From: Nitrospira sp.
GTDB lineage: Bacteria > Nitrospirota > Nitrospiria > Nitrospirales > Nitrospiraceae
DNA length: 9,926 nucleotides
Assembly (NCBI GenBank): GCA_016873525.1
Contig: VGXD01000056.1
Span: 1-9,926, forward strand
Direction: 5' to 3'
The position numbers and the translations under genes are program-made. This document shows positions 1 to 6,012 of this stretch, one piece after another; the stretch's first letter is position 1, and the number at the start of each line of letters is the position of its first letter. Below the pieces are notes generated by a model. It did not search any database. It saw nothing but the letters and a program-made list of their open reading frames with translations, and was not told the DNA's origin.

Positions 1-318
1 GTGAAGGACCTGGCGCTGCAGGTCGCGGCGTCCAGCCCCTCCTTCGTCAAGCGCGAAGACATTCCGGCCGCGCTGATCGAAAAGGAAAAACAGATCTACC
101 AGGCCCAGGCCAAGGAACTGGGGAAGCCTGAGGCGGCCTGGCCCAAGATCGTGGAAGGCAAGCTGGAGAAGTTCTATCAGGAAAGCTGCCTCCTGGAGCA
201 GGCCTTCATCAAGGACTCCGGCGTCACCATTAAAAACCTCGTGGCGCAAAAGATCGCCAAGATCGGCGAGAACATCGCCATTCGGCGTTTCACACGCTAC
301 CAACTGGGTCACGAATGA
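1..318 (+). CDS. tsf: Elongation factor Ts, C-terminal part (5' truncated by window edge)
   Basis: C-terminal 105 residues of EF-Ts, the cytoplasmic guanine-nucleotide exchange factor that recycles EF-Tu. The frame is open from base 1, and the first codon (gtg) is an internal valine, not a start. The stretch FYQESCLLEQAFIKD (about residues 58-72 here) is the conserved EF-Ts dimerisation/C-terminal signature, preceded by the usual Lys/Glu-rich helix. The stop TGA (316-318) overlaps the ATG of pyrH (315-317), so the two are translationally coupled. tsf followed by pyrH and frr is the standard bacterial order, usually behind rpsB, which would lie to the left of this window. The identification rests on motif and context together and is firm. 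Confidence 0.96.
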   Translation: MKDLALQVAASSPSFVKREDIPAALIEKEKQIYQAQAKELGKPEAAWPKIVEGKLEKFYQESCLLEQAFIKDSGVTIKNLVAQKIAKIGENIAIRRFTRYQLGHE

Positions 319-1040
319 GTGCTGCCAAATACCGGCGGATTCTCCTCAAGATCAGCGGAGAAATCTTGGCCGGTGACCAGGGCTACGGCATCCACCCTGC
401 GGTGCTCGACACCATCGCGAACGAGATCAGTGCGGCCGTGGCCTTCGGCGTGGAAGTGGCCATCGTCATCGGCGGCGGCAACATCTTCCGCGGCATCGCC
501 GCCAGCGCCAACGGGATGGAGCGGGCCTCCGCCGACTACATGGGGATGCTCGCCACCGTGCTCAACGCCCTGGCCCTGCAGAACGCCCTCGAACGCAAAG
601 GCATCACCACCCGCGTGCAATCCGCCATCGAGATGAAACAATTGGCGGAGGGCTACATCCGCCGCCGGGCCATCCGCCACCTGGAAAAGAAACGGGTGGT
701 CATCTTTGCCGGCGGAACGGGCAATCCCTACTTTTCCACCGACACCGCCGCCGCGTTGCGGGCCATGGAGATCGGGGCGGACGTGATCATGAAAGGCACC
801 AAGGTGGACGGAATCTACGAGGCCGATCCGGTGACCCACCCGGCGGCCAAGATGTTCACCGAGATGCCCTTCCTGTCGATCCTCAATCAGAAGCTGAAAG
901 TCATGGATTCGACGGCCATCACGCTCTGCATGGACAACAACCTCCCCCTGATCGTTTTTAATTTCAAGGCGCCGGGCAATCTCCTGAAAGTGCTGCAAGG
1001 CGACAAGATCGGCACCCTGGTCACCGCCGCCAGTCATTGA
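315..1040 (+). CDS. pyrH: Uridylate kinase (UMP kinase)
   Basis: Makes UDP from UMP and ATP in the cytoplasm, the step that commits UMP to pyrimidine nucleotide synthesis; bacterial UMP kinases are hexamers of the amino-acid-kinase fold. At 241 aa it is the usual length. Visible family motifs are KISGE (residues 12-16, phosphate binding), VIGGGNIFRG (51-60), the UMP-binding region GGTGNPYFSTDTAAALRA (133-150) and KGTKVDGIY (160-168, nucleotide binding). The ATG overlaps the tsf stop as ATGA, so translation is probably coupled to tsf; no separate promoter is evident. Bacterial PyrH is generally regulated allosterically by GTP and UTP, a family property that cannot be read from this sequence. 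The frr start follows 17 nt after the stop. Confidence 0.98.
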   Translation: MSAAKYRRILLKISGEILAGDQGYGIHPAVLDTIANEISAAVAFGVEVAIVIGGGNIFRGIAASANGMERASADYMGMLATVLNALALQNALERKGITTRVQSAIEMKQLAEGYIRRRAIRHLEKKRVVIFAGGTGNPYFSTDTAAALRAMEIGADVIMKGTKVDGIYEADPVTHPAAKMFTEMPFLSILNQKLKVMDSTAITLCMDNNLPLIVFNFKAPGNLLKVLQGDKIGTLVTAASH

Positions 1041-1044
1041 CCCT

Positions 1045-1051
1045 GAAGAGG
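1045..1051 (+). promoter_or_regulatory. Ribosome binding site that fixes the frr start
   Basis: GAAGAGG lies 6 nt before the ATG at 1058. It supports that ATG over the in-frame TTG at 1037, which overlaps the pyrH stop and would add seven residues not expected for this family. Confidence 0.7.
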
Positions 1052-1057
1052 CCTCTC

Positions 1058-1615
1058 ATGGCAACCGCCACCAAGCACAAAGTGACCGAACGCATGGAAG
1101 CCGCGGTCGAACACCTCAAGCGGGAACTGGGCAGTCTGAGGACCGGCCGGGCCTCGCTCGCGCTGCTGGACGGCATCAAGGTGGACTACTACGGCACGCC
1201 GACCCCCTTGAAGCAAGTCGCCAATCTGGGCGTGCCCGAAAGCCGGCTGCTGACCGTGCAGCCCTGGGAACCGGCCCTCATCAAGGAGATCGAGAAAGCG
1301 CTGCAAGCCTCCGGGCTCGGCCTCACGCCGGCCAACGACGGGAAAGTCATCCGGATTCCGATCCCCCCCTTGAACGAGGAACGACGGAAAGACCTCATCA
1401 AGCTCTGCAAGAAGCACGGCGAGGAAAGCAAAGTGGTCCTGCGGACCATCCGGCGGGACGGGAACGAAGAACTCAAGACTCTGCACAAAGACGGCACGCT
1501 GACCGAAGACGACCTGCGGAAAGCGGAAGCCGACATTCAAAAACTGACCGACCAATACGTCCAAAAGATCGACCAGATTCTCAAGAAGAAGGAAGAGGAA
1601 ATCTTAGAAATCTAA
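1058..1615 (+). CDS. frr: Ribosome recycling factor
   Basis: With EF-G it splits post-termination 70S ribosomes. The 185-residue length from this ATG matches the family. Characteristic features are the N-terminal helix ending LRTGRASLALLDGIKVDYYG (about 28-47), the domain II segment with TPLKQVANL and VQPWE, and the C-terminal helical bundle with LTEDDLRKAEADIQKLTDQY followed by a Lys/Glu-rich tail. The start is chosen on the GAAGAGG site 6 nt upstream; an in-frame TTG at 1037 is the alternative and would overlap the pyrH stop. Its place after tsf-pyrH is the textbook order, and alr starts 10 nt beyond its stop, so it is almost certainly cotranscribed with both neighbours. Confidence 0.97.
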   Translation: MATATKHKVTERMEAAVEHLKRELGSLRTGRASLALLDGIKVDYYGTPTPLKQVANLGVPESRLLTVQPWEPALIKEIEKALQASGLGLTPANDGKVIRIPIPPLNEERRKDLIKLCKKHGEESKVVLRTIRRDGNEELKTLHKDGTLTEDDLRKAEADIQKLTDQYVQKIDQILKKKEEEILEI

Positions 1616-1625
1616 GGGTCCCTCC

Positions 1626-2780
1626 GTGCCGGACCGGATTCCGACAAACACCTTGCCTCTTTCAACCCACGCCTCCCCGACCATCGCCGCCATCGATCTC
1701 TCCGCCCTCGCCCATAATCTGGCCGTCGTGCGCCGGCATCTCACCGCTCCCTGCAACATCCTCGCCGTGGTCAAAGCCGACGCCTACGGTCACGGCGCCG
1801 TCACAATCTCGCAGACGCTGGCGGGGCTCGGCGTGGCTCGCTTCGGCGTGGCCACGATTCAGGAAGGGGTCACGCTGCGCGACGCGGGCCTCCAGGCGCC
1901 CATCCTGGTCATGGGGGCCCTGCTGCCGGCCCAACTGCCGGACCTCCTCGCACACAAGCTGACGCCCGTGATCCACGAGCCCTCGATTGCCGAGGCCCTC
2001 GCCGCGCTGGTCCGTTCACGGCCCGACCCCTCCCCCATCCACATCAAGGTGGACACGGGCATGGGACGACTGGGCCTCGCGCCGGAGGCGGTGCTCCCTT
2101 TTCTTCAGTCGCCGCTCTGCAAAGGGCCGCTGCGCGTCGAAGGCCTCATGACTCACCTGGCCGACGCGGACGGCGGCGACCCCGACTATACCGAATCCCA
2201 GATCGCGCGATTTCGCGCCCTGGCCGCACAAGCCACAGCCGCCGGGGTGTCCATCCCCCTGCTCCACGTCGCCAACAGCGCGGCCATCCTCCGCTACCCC
2301 TCCTCGCACTTCAACTTGGTCCGGCCCGGCATCATGCTCTACGGCTATCAGTCGGCCCTGCGCGGGCCGGCCGCTCCGGACCTGCGCCACGTCCTCACCT
2401 TGAGCGCCACCGTCATGCAGATCAAACACCTGGCCTCAGGCCAGAGCGTGGGCTACAACCGCGCCTACCGGGCCTCCCGCCCCTCGCGCATTGCCGTCCT
2501 CCCAATCGGCTATGCGGACGGCTACAGTCGCGCCCTCTCCAACCGAGGCCACGTCCTGCTCAAGGGCCGCCAGGCCCCCGTGGTCGGCCGCGTGTGCATG
2601 GACATGACCATGGTGGACGTCACGGACATCCCCGATGTCACGGCCGGGGATGAGGCGGTCCTGATCGGATGGCAGGGCGAGGCACAGATCACTGCCGACG
2701 ACCTGGCCCGGTGGCTCGACACCATTCCCTACGAAGTCCTCTGCGCCATCGGTCCCCGCGTCGCGCGGGTCTACCGCTGA
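1626..2780 (+). CDS. alr: Alanine racemase (PLP-dependent)
   Basis: Interconverts L- and D-alanine in the cytoplasm, supplying D-Ala for peptidoglycan. At 384 aa it fits the family. The PLP Schiff-base lysine is K50 in VVKADAYGHGA (48-58). The second catalytic base is the tyrosine in SVGYNRAY (Y277), followed by PIGYADGYSR (293-302). KVDTGMGRLG (141-150) and VGRVCMDMTMVDVTD (320-334) are further family blocks. The GTG start has AAGGG (1614-1618) 7 nt upstream and lies 10 nt after frr, so the gene is read as the last member of the tsf-pyrH-frr operon. The residues before about 18 are poorly conserved in this family, so a slightly later start cannot be excluded. No hairpin with a T tract follows the stop. 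Confidence 0.96.
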   Translation: MPDRIPTNTLPLSTHASPTIAAIDLSALAHNLAVVRRHLTAPCNILAVVKADAYGHGAVTISQTLAGLGVARFGVATIQEGVTLRDAGLQAPILVMGALLPAQLPDLLAHKLTPVIHEPSIAEALAALVRSRPDPSPIHIKVDTGMGRLGLAPEAVLPFLQSPLCKGPLRVEGLMTHLADADGGDPDYTESQIARFRALAAQATAAGVSIPLLHVANSAAILRYPSSHFNLVRPGIMLYGYQSALRGPAAPDLRHVLTLSATVMQIKHLASGQSVGYNRAYRASRPSRIAVLPIGYADGYSRALSNRGHVLLKGRQAPVVGRVCMDMTMVDVTDIPDVTAGDEAVLIGWQGEAQITADDLARWLDTIPYEVLCAIGPRVARVYR

Positions 2781-2980
2781 ACGACACCCACCCCCGTCCA
2801 TTGCCCCTTCTCAACGCAAATCAGCAACCAAGCCGCAGTAAGATTTGCTTTCCCCATCGTGGCAACCTCACAGTATTTCAATCTCTCGGTGCTCTGATCC
2901 CTTCCTCCAACTCAAGAGGGACATCCGTCGGGGTGGCGGCAGCCGGCTCCAGCATGTGCGCGCCTAGCTGCTGTAGCTAT

Positions 2981-3093
2981 CGGCGGAACGGCTGCGGCTC
3001 CCCCCATCCCCCATATCAGAATACGGGGGTTCTCCGATCCGCCCATGCCTGATTCTCAGAGGCATGGGCGGTCGGGCCTCGCTCGTTCCGCCG
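2981..3093. repeat. Nested inverted-repeat structure (outer arms 2981-2990 and 3084-3093)
   Basis: The outer arms are CGGCGGAACG (2981-2990) and its exact reverse complement CGTTCCGCCG (3084-3093). Just outside them GTAGC (2973-2977) pairs with GCTAC (3093-3097) if a few bases bulge. Inside sit two complete hairpins: 3008-3029 (five C and TAT pairing with ATA and five G across one A-C mismatch, loop CAGA) and 3039-3071 (12-bp perfect stem CCGCCCATGCCT, 9-nt loop). The nesting gives one three-way-junction-like fold, which suggests a structured transcript or the remnant of a palindromic mobile element. No T tract follows the strongest stem on either strand, so a simple terminator is unlikely. 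Confidence 0.7.
3039..3071. repeat. Perfect 12-bp hairpin, 9-nt loop
   Basis: CCGCCCATGCCT (3039-3050) and its exact complement at 3060-3071 surround GATTCTCAG. This is the strongest simple stem in the islet. It lies about 170 nt beyond the stop of the minus-strand gene at 3242, so it could end that transcript, but neither side carries a T run. Confidence 0.85.
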
Positions 3094-3132
3094 CTACGCA
3101 CATCAGCACGGCACGCCCACAAAGTCGCTCGT

Positions 3133-3158
3133 TGCACCACCCCGACGGACGCGGTGCA
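3133..3158. repeat. Short inverted repeat (6-bp stem)
   Basis: TGCACC (3133-3138) and GGTGCA (3153-3158) with a 14-nt loop. It is a third stem close to the nested structure at 2981-3093 and may belong to the same structured element. On its own it is weak. Confidence 0.4.
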
Positions 3159-3241
3159 GCCATCTGATTTTGCTGTCATCAAGTAAGGAGAGAACCAAAA
3201 CGGTGGACGGGTCGCTGCAGACATGCCCCCGCTCTTGGAGC

Positions 3242-3967
3242 TTAATCCCTCGCTTCTTGAATTGGTTCAAATGGCTTAGCCAATAGGCGAGCATTCTCTT
3301 CCAATGTCTTCCAGGTTTCCATCCAATCAGAGTTGTCAAAGAACGCGTGGCCAAAACATTCGTCAAAAATGCGCACTATGCTGGCATGAATGTCGGTTAG
3401 AGTGATTAATTCTCGCTCGATCACTCTCTGGTCAGACGTAAAATAACGAAGTTCGATACGACCTAAGCTATGAATCCAGTTTTGGGAGCCATAGAATTCA
3501 GGGGTGAAGTGGATGTGAGCATCTGAAAGGATTCCTAGCTGTTTTTTGAGTTCATTAAGAATCTGATGATCGGATGGTAAATCTAGCTCCGTATAAAGAT
3601 TCTTTGGCTTCTCCCCCCTATCCCTTGCTTGCCATCTGGCCATACGTTTTTCGAAGACCACCCATTTCTCTGCATTGCCAGGTTTTGCCTTAACAGCTAG
3701 TGCAACTTGCGCTATTTCGATAGCTCTTCGGGTAATTGCAGCAGCGTCTTCCGGCTGGCCTTGGGCAATCAGGGCTATCGCGGACAGAAATGACTTATGG
3801 CAGAGCAACAGCAAGCATGCAAAATGCGGAGGAGAATCTTTAGGCACCAGACCAACGGCCTTTTCATAAAGATCATTAACTGCCTGGCCGAGAACAGAAA
3901 AATGAGGGAGCTTGCCGATAGAATCGACATTACTTCTCTGGGCTCTTATATAATCTTCAATGCTCAT
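3242..3967 (-). CDS. Hypothetical protein, possibly DUF5677/HEPN-like helical
   Basis: 241-residue, largely helical, soluble-looking protein with no signal peptide or membrane segment. I do not recognise it firmly. The block ITRRAIEIAQVALAVKAKPG followed by a Trp/Arg-rich stretch, then LSDAHIHFTPEFYGSQ, recalls the layout of DUF5677-type proteins (an Arg/Glu helix, later Ser-x-x-His). No canonical HEPN nuclease motif (Arg, four to six residues, His) is visible. The ATG has GAGGT (3974-3978) 6 nt upstream, so the start is well supported. Its base composition is visibly more AT-rich than the genes on both sides, and repeat-rich non-coding DNA lies on either side of it, which suggests horizontal acquisition. 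No neighbouring partner gene suggests a role, and no convincing promoter was found. Confidence 0.8.
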   Translation of the reverse strand: MSIEDYIRAQRSNVDSIGKLPHFSVLGQAVNDLYEKAVGLVPKDSPPHFACLLLLCHKSFLSAIALIAQGQPEDAAAITRRAIEIAQVALAVKAKPGNAEKWVVFEKRMARWQARDRGEKPKNLYTELDLPSDHQILNELKKQLGILSDAHIHFTPEFYGSQNWIHSLGRIELRYFTSDQRVIERELITLTDIHASIVRIFDECFGHAFFDNSDWMETWKTLEENARLLAKPFEPIQEARD

Positions 3968-4280
3968 AAGGCGACCTCAGTCTCGACCAATCAGGCATCT
4001 GCGTAAAAGTCCAATGCCGATCGTATAATAACAGGGAAGGCCTAGCAGCGGCCTGTCGCCGCCTCTCTCTTAATTTTCGTCTCGGCTTTAAGGGATGGTG
4101 TGGCGGGAGTCAGAGCGAACTTCGCCGGAGGAGCGGGGCACCCACCGAGGCTCTGCCGAGAAGGCAAGCGGAAACCGACTGAGTCCGCGAAGGAATTTCC
4201 GAAGGCTTCCGCTCGGCAGAGCCCGGAAGGGTCGCTCCGAGAGGCGCGGGAGCGGCTGACTCCTGCCACCCCGACCTCTC
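3968..4280. other. Gene-free gap dominated by a long palindrome
   Basis: 313 nt between two minus-strand genes. The right half is the inverted repeat at 4100-4269, described separately. The left half has a TATAAT at 4024-4029 (+ strand) with no matching -35, and a 5-bp GC stem at 4048-4062 followed by a pyrimidine/AT stretch. No frame here looks like a protein. Confidence 0.55.
4100..4269. repeat. About 170-bp imperfect palindrome, MITE-like or structured RNA element
   Basis: The outer arms GTGGCGGGAGTCAG (4100-4113) and CTGACTCCTGCCAC (4256-4269) are reverse complements except for one position, which would be a G-U pair in RNA. A second, inner pair GGCTCTGCCGAG (4149-4160) and CTCGGCAGAGCC (4212-4223) is perfect over 12 bp. 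Weaker complementarity continues outside the arms. Between the inner arms is a purine-rich segment that includes GGAATTTCC (4192-4200), itself a palindrome. No transposase is present. It lies just downstream of the 4281 gene stop, so it could also act as that transcript's 3' end. I see no clear target-site duplication. Confidence 0.75.
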
Positions 4281-4589
4281 TCATGTCTTCATTTTCCGCT
4301 TCAGATGTTTTTCCACGCTGGCGACTTTGCCTGAGAGGCGGCCTTTGTGGTCTTTGCGATAGTCCACCTTGATCGTGCAGGAAATGCGGTTGCAGTCCTT
4401 CTTCATCCGCTCATAGCACTTCCGCACCACGCCGAAGACTTCCTCCCACTCCCCTTCCAGGACCGTCCCCATCGGGTTGAGCCGGTAATCCACCCCGCTT
4501 TTATCGATGATGTCCAAGGACCGCGACACATACTTGCCCACGCTCTCCCCTTTTCCCAGGGGACTCATGCTGAACTCCAACAAGACCAT
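4281..4589 (-). CDS. MTH1187-type thiamine-binding protein (Thiamine_BP/DUF77 family)
   Basis: 102-residue cytoplasmic protein of the MTH1187/YkoF-like fold. The family mark is the N-terminal strand MVLLEFSMSPLGKGESVGKY followed by SLDIIDKSGVDYRLNPMGTVLEGEW (about 24-48) and the helix EVFGVVRKCYERM. Members bind thiamine or related ligands as small oligomers, but the physiological role is poorly defined and nothing here proves the ligand. The start has a full AAGGAGG (4594-4600) 4 nt upstream. It follows the siroheme synthase gene by 38 nt on the same strand and is probably cotranscribed with it. The C-terminus is strongly basic (KHLKRKMKT), longer and more charged than I would expect for the core fold. 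A long palindrome begins 11 nt beyond the stop. Confidence 0.9.
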   Translation of the reverse strand: MVLLEFSMSPLGKGESVGKYVSRSLDIIDKSGVDYRLNPMGTVLEGEWEEVFGVVRKCYERMKKDCNRISCTIKVDYRKDHKGRLSGKVASVEKHLKRKMKT

Positions 4590-4627
4590 CGCGCCTCCTT
4601 CTCTCCGGCGACGTCGCGAGCGGCTCG

Positions 4628-5260
4628 CTACGCCTGCGATTTGCTCCGTTCGTCCAGCCAGGCCTGCGGGTACTCGATCCTGCCGGTCAGTCTAAATCCG
4701 TTGACCGCCTCCCGCAATGTGGCCCGTCGCAATTCCGCGTCCGGCTCGACCGCCTTCGTTTCGTCCCGGATGGACGCCAGCCACTCCAAGAACGGCGGGA
4801 GCTGTTCGCCGAAAAGCTGTTCGAGGTCCTGACGCAAACGGCTGGCCAGGGCCGGGGCCACCCCGCTCGTGCTGATCGCCAGGCGCAGGTGGCCGCTCTG
4901 CACCACGGCCGGCAGAAAGGCGTTGGAATATTCCGGCTGATCCACCGAACAGAGAAGCACCCGCTCCTTCTGCGCCAGCTCAAGCAGCGAACGGGAAAAG
5001 TCCGGATCGTCGCGCAGGGCGTTGACGATCAGCGCCACTCCCTGCATGTCCGTTTCCCGAAAACGCCGGACCCGGTGAAGGATTTTCGCCGAGGCCGTCA
5101 GTTTCTTGAGCCGGTCATTCAGCGTCGTGCTGATAACGATGACCTTCGCGCCGGCCTCCAACAACCGTTGGACCTTCTCGGCCGCTTCATCGTCCCCGCC
5201 CAACACCAGGCAGATCCGCCCGTTGACATCCAGAGAGAGTTGAAATCCAGGATTCGCCAT
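4628..5260 (-). CDS. Precorrin-2 dehydrogenase / sirohydrochlorin ferrochelatase (CysG N-terminal or Met8p type)
   Basis: Oxidises precorrin-2 to sirohydrochlorin with NAD+ and, in bifunctional members, inserts Fe2+ to give siroheme, the cofactor of assimilatory nitrite and sulfite reductases. The 210-residue protein covers only the CysG N-terminal half; the methyltransferase half is absent, so a separate uroporphyrinogen methyltransferase must exist elsewhere. Visible are the Rossmann segment VLGGDDEAAEKVQRLLEAGA (19-38), the CSVDQPEYSNAF region (104-115), whose D107 aligns with the catalytic aspartate described for Met8p/CysG, and LAISTSGVAPALASRLRQDLE (127-147), the family signature. The start has GAGGGG 5 nt upstream. 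A plausible sigma-70 promoter lies at 5377-5405. The thiamine-binding gene follows by 38 nt. Some family members lack chelatase activity, and sequence alone does not settle this. Confidence 0.92.
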   Translation of the reverse strand: MANPGFQLSLDVNGRICLVLGGDDEAAEKVQRLLEAGAKVIVISTTLNDRLKKLTASAKILHRVRRFRETDMQGVALIVNALRDDPDFSRSLLELAQKERVLLCSVDQPEYSNAFLPAVVQSGHLRLAISTSGVAPALASRLRQDLEQLFGEQLPPFLEWLASIRDETKAVEPDAELRRATLREAVNGFRLTGRIEYPQAWLDERSKSQA

Positions 5261-5376
5261 GTCTTCCCCTCAAATAAAACCGTCAAGAGTCATAACGTCT
5301 ATACCGTCATCCAGTCCGAATGCTTTCGACTTGAAGACTTTCCGACTTTCAGACCGGACATTCGGTCATGCGCCGT

Positions 5377-5405
5377 ATCATACAGCAGGGCCGTCCCCCG
5401 GTAAA
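5377..5405 (-). promoter_or_regulatory. Candidate sigma-70 promoter for the siroheme gene pair
   Basis: On the minus strand, -35 TTTACC (5400-5405), a 17-nt spacer and -10 TATGAT (5377-5382, five of six consensus bases). Transcription would start near 5370, leaving about 110 nt of leader before the ATG at 5260. It is back to back with the + strand TATAAT at 5437. Confidence 0.5.
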
Positions 5406-5436
5406 TCGCGCTCTCCCATTTTCGATCGCCCCCAGG

Positions 5437-5442
5437 TATAAT
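5437..5442 (+). promoter_or_regulatory. Candidate -10 box for the 5529 gene
   Basis: An exact TATAAT about 85 nt before the GTG start. The -35 region at normal spacing (around 5414-5419, TCCCAT) is a poor match, so an activator or another sigma factor may be needed, or the match is fortuitous. Confidence 0.4.
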
Positions 5443-5528
5443 GACGCTCCATCGGCACGCGACAGTCCCCTGCCGCCTCGACTGCAACAAGGCGCAGAGA
5501 GTCGCATCATGCACGCGAAAGGAAGACC

Positions 5529-5981
5529 GTGGCAAATAACACCGTAAGAGTGATCGGGATGGCGGGCAGCGTGATCGCCCTGGCCGGCATTGCCGCCTGG
5601 CTGGGCTTGGCGCATGGCTGCGAACAACAGGGCGGAACCGGCGTGATCGCCGGACATGTGGCCATCGCGCCAGAGCTGGCTTCCCAGGTAAGTCCCACCG
5701 ATGTGCTGTTCGTGATCGTCCGCCGCCCGCAAGGCGCGCCGCGCCCCCTCGCGGTCAAGCGGATCGATGGACCGCAATTCCCGGTCTCGTTCGAAATCAC
5801 CAATGCCGATGTGATGGCGGAAGGATCGGAGTTGCGAGGAATGGTGGATGTTCTGGCCAGGCTGGACAAGAACGGGCAAGCCGGCCCCCCTCAACCGGGA
5901 GACCTCGAAGGGCGGTACACAAAGAATCCGACGTTGGTGGGATCCAGGGAAGTCGAGATCACCATCGACAAAGCCTACTGA
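5529..5981 (+). CDS. Envelope protein resembling the C-terminal domain of cytochrome c maturation factor CcmI
   Basis: 150 residues. The N-terminal hydrophobic segment (about 8-29) precedes Cys31 in LAHGC, which could be a weak lipobox or simply the end of a signal anchor; either way the rest should lie outside the inner membrane. The remainder closely follows the beta-rich C-terminal domain of CcmI/CcmH proteins: VAIAPELASQVSPTDVLFVI (44-63), then RRPQGAPRPLAVKRI, VLARLDKNGQ (108-117) and PGDLEG (123-128). In CcmI this domain follows TPR repeats and acts in handling apocytochrome c; here the TPRs and the second membrane helix are absent. The GTG start has AAAGGAAG just upstream. It is divergent from the siroheme pair and convergent with the HNH gene, which ends 11 nt away. 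The domain assignment is by pattern recall. Confidence 0.78.
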   Translation: MANNTVRVIGMAGSVIALAGIAAWLGLAHGCEQQGGTGVIAGHVAIAPELASQVSPTDVLFVIVRRPQGAPRPLAVKRIDGPQFPVSFEITNADVMAEGSELRGMVDVLARLDKNGQAGPPQPGDLEGRYTKNPTLVGSREVEITIDKAY

Positions 5982-6012
5982 CGATCCCGCTCTACGGCTC
6001 CGGCGGATCGTC
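5980..6012. terminator. Possible bidirectional hairpin between convergent genes
   Basis: GACGATCC (5980-5987) and GGATCGTC (6005-6012) form an 8-bp perfect stem with a 17-nt loop. It spans the stop of the CcmI-like gene and the last codons of the HNH gene. There is no T run on either side, so if it ends transcripts it does so weakly. Confidence 0.3.

Larger units (their letters stand above)
2781..3241. other. Non-coding stretch with clustered inverted repeats
   Basis: 461 nt between alr (+) and the unknown gene at 3242 (minus). I see no convincing gene. Open frames exist on both strands (for example minus-strand 2964-3224) but match nothing I recognise, and they run through perfect inverted repeats, so their translation is probably incidental. 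The left part (2781-2960) has no obvious structure. From about 2973 to 3158 there are several inverted repeats, listed separately. There is no good intrinsic terminator for alr. Confidence 0.6.

Noticed and set aside
309..1037. Long minus-strand open frame opposite pyrH (242 codons)
   Set aside because: It is antisense to an unmistakable pyrH over its entire length; its His/Gly/Asp-rich composition is typical of a shadow frame in high-GC DNA.
1037..1057. Upstream TTG start for frr, overlapping the pyrH stop
   Set aside because: The ATG at 1058 has a well-placed GAAGAGG and gives the normal 185-residue length.
2964..3224. Minus-strand frame of 86 codons in the gap after alr
   Set aside because: It runs through several perfect inverted repeats, is Ser/Arg-rich, has no supporting ribosome site, and I recognise no family.
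4024..4029. Exact TATAAT on the + strand, possible promoter for a small RNA reading into the 4100-4269 palindrome
   Set aside because: No -35-like hexamer at any sensible spacing and no TG extension, so a single hexamer is too little to call.
4100..4372. Open frames on both strands across the 4100-4269 palindrome
   Set aside because: Inverted repeats generate mirrored frames; composition is Arg/Pro/Ala-rich, and the frame on the + strand runs into the 4281 gene antisense.
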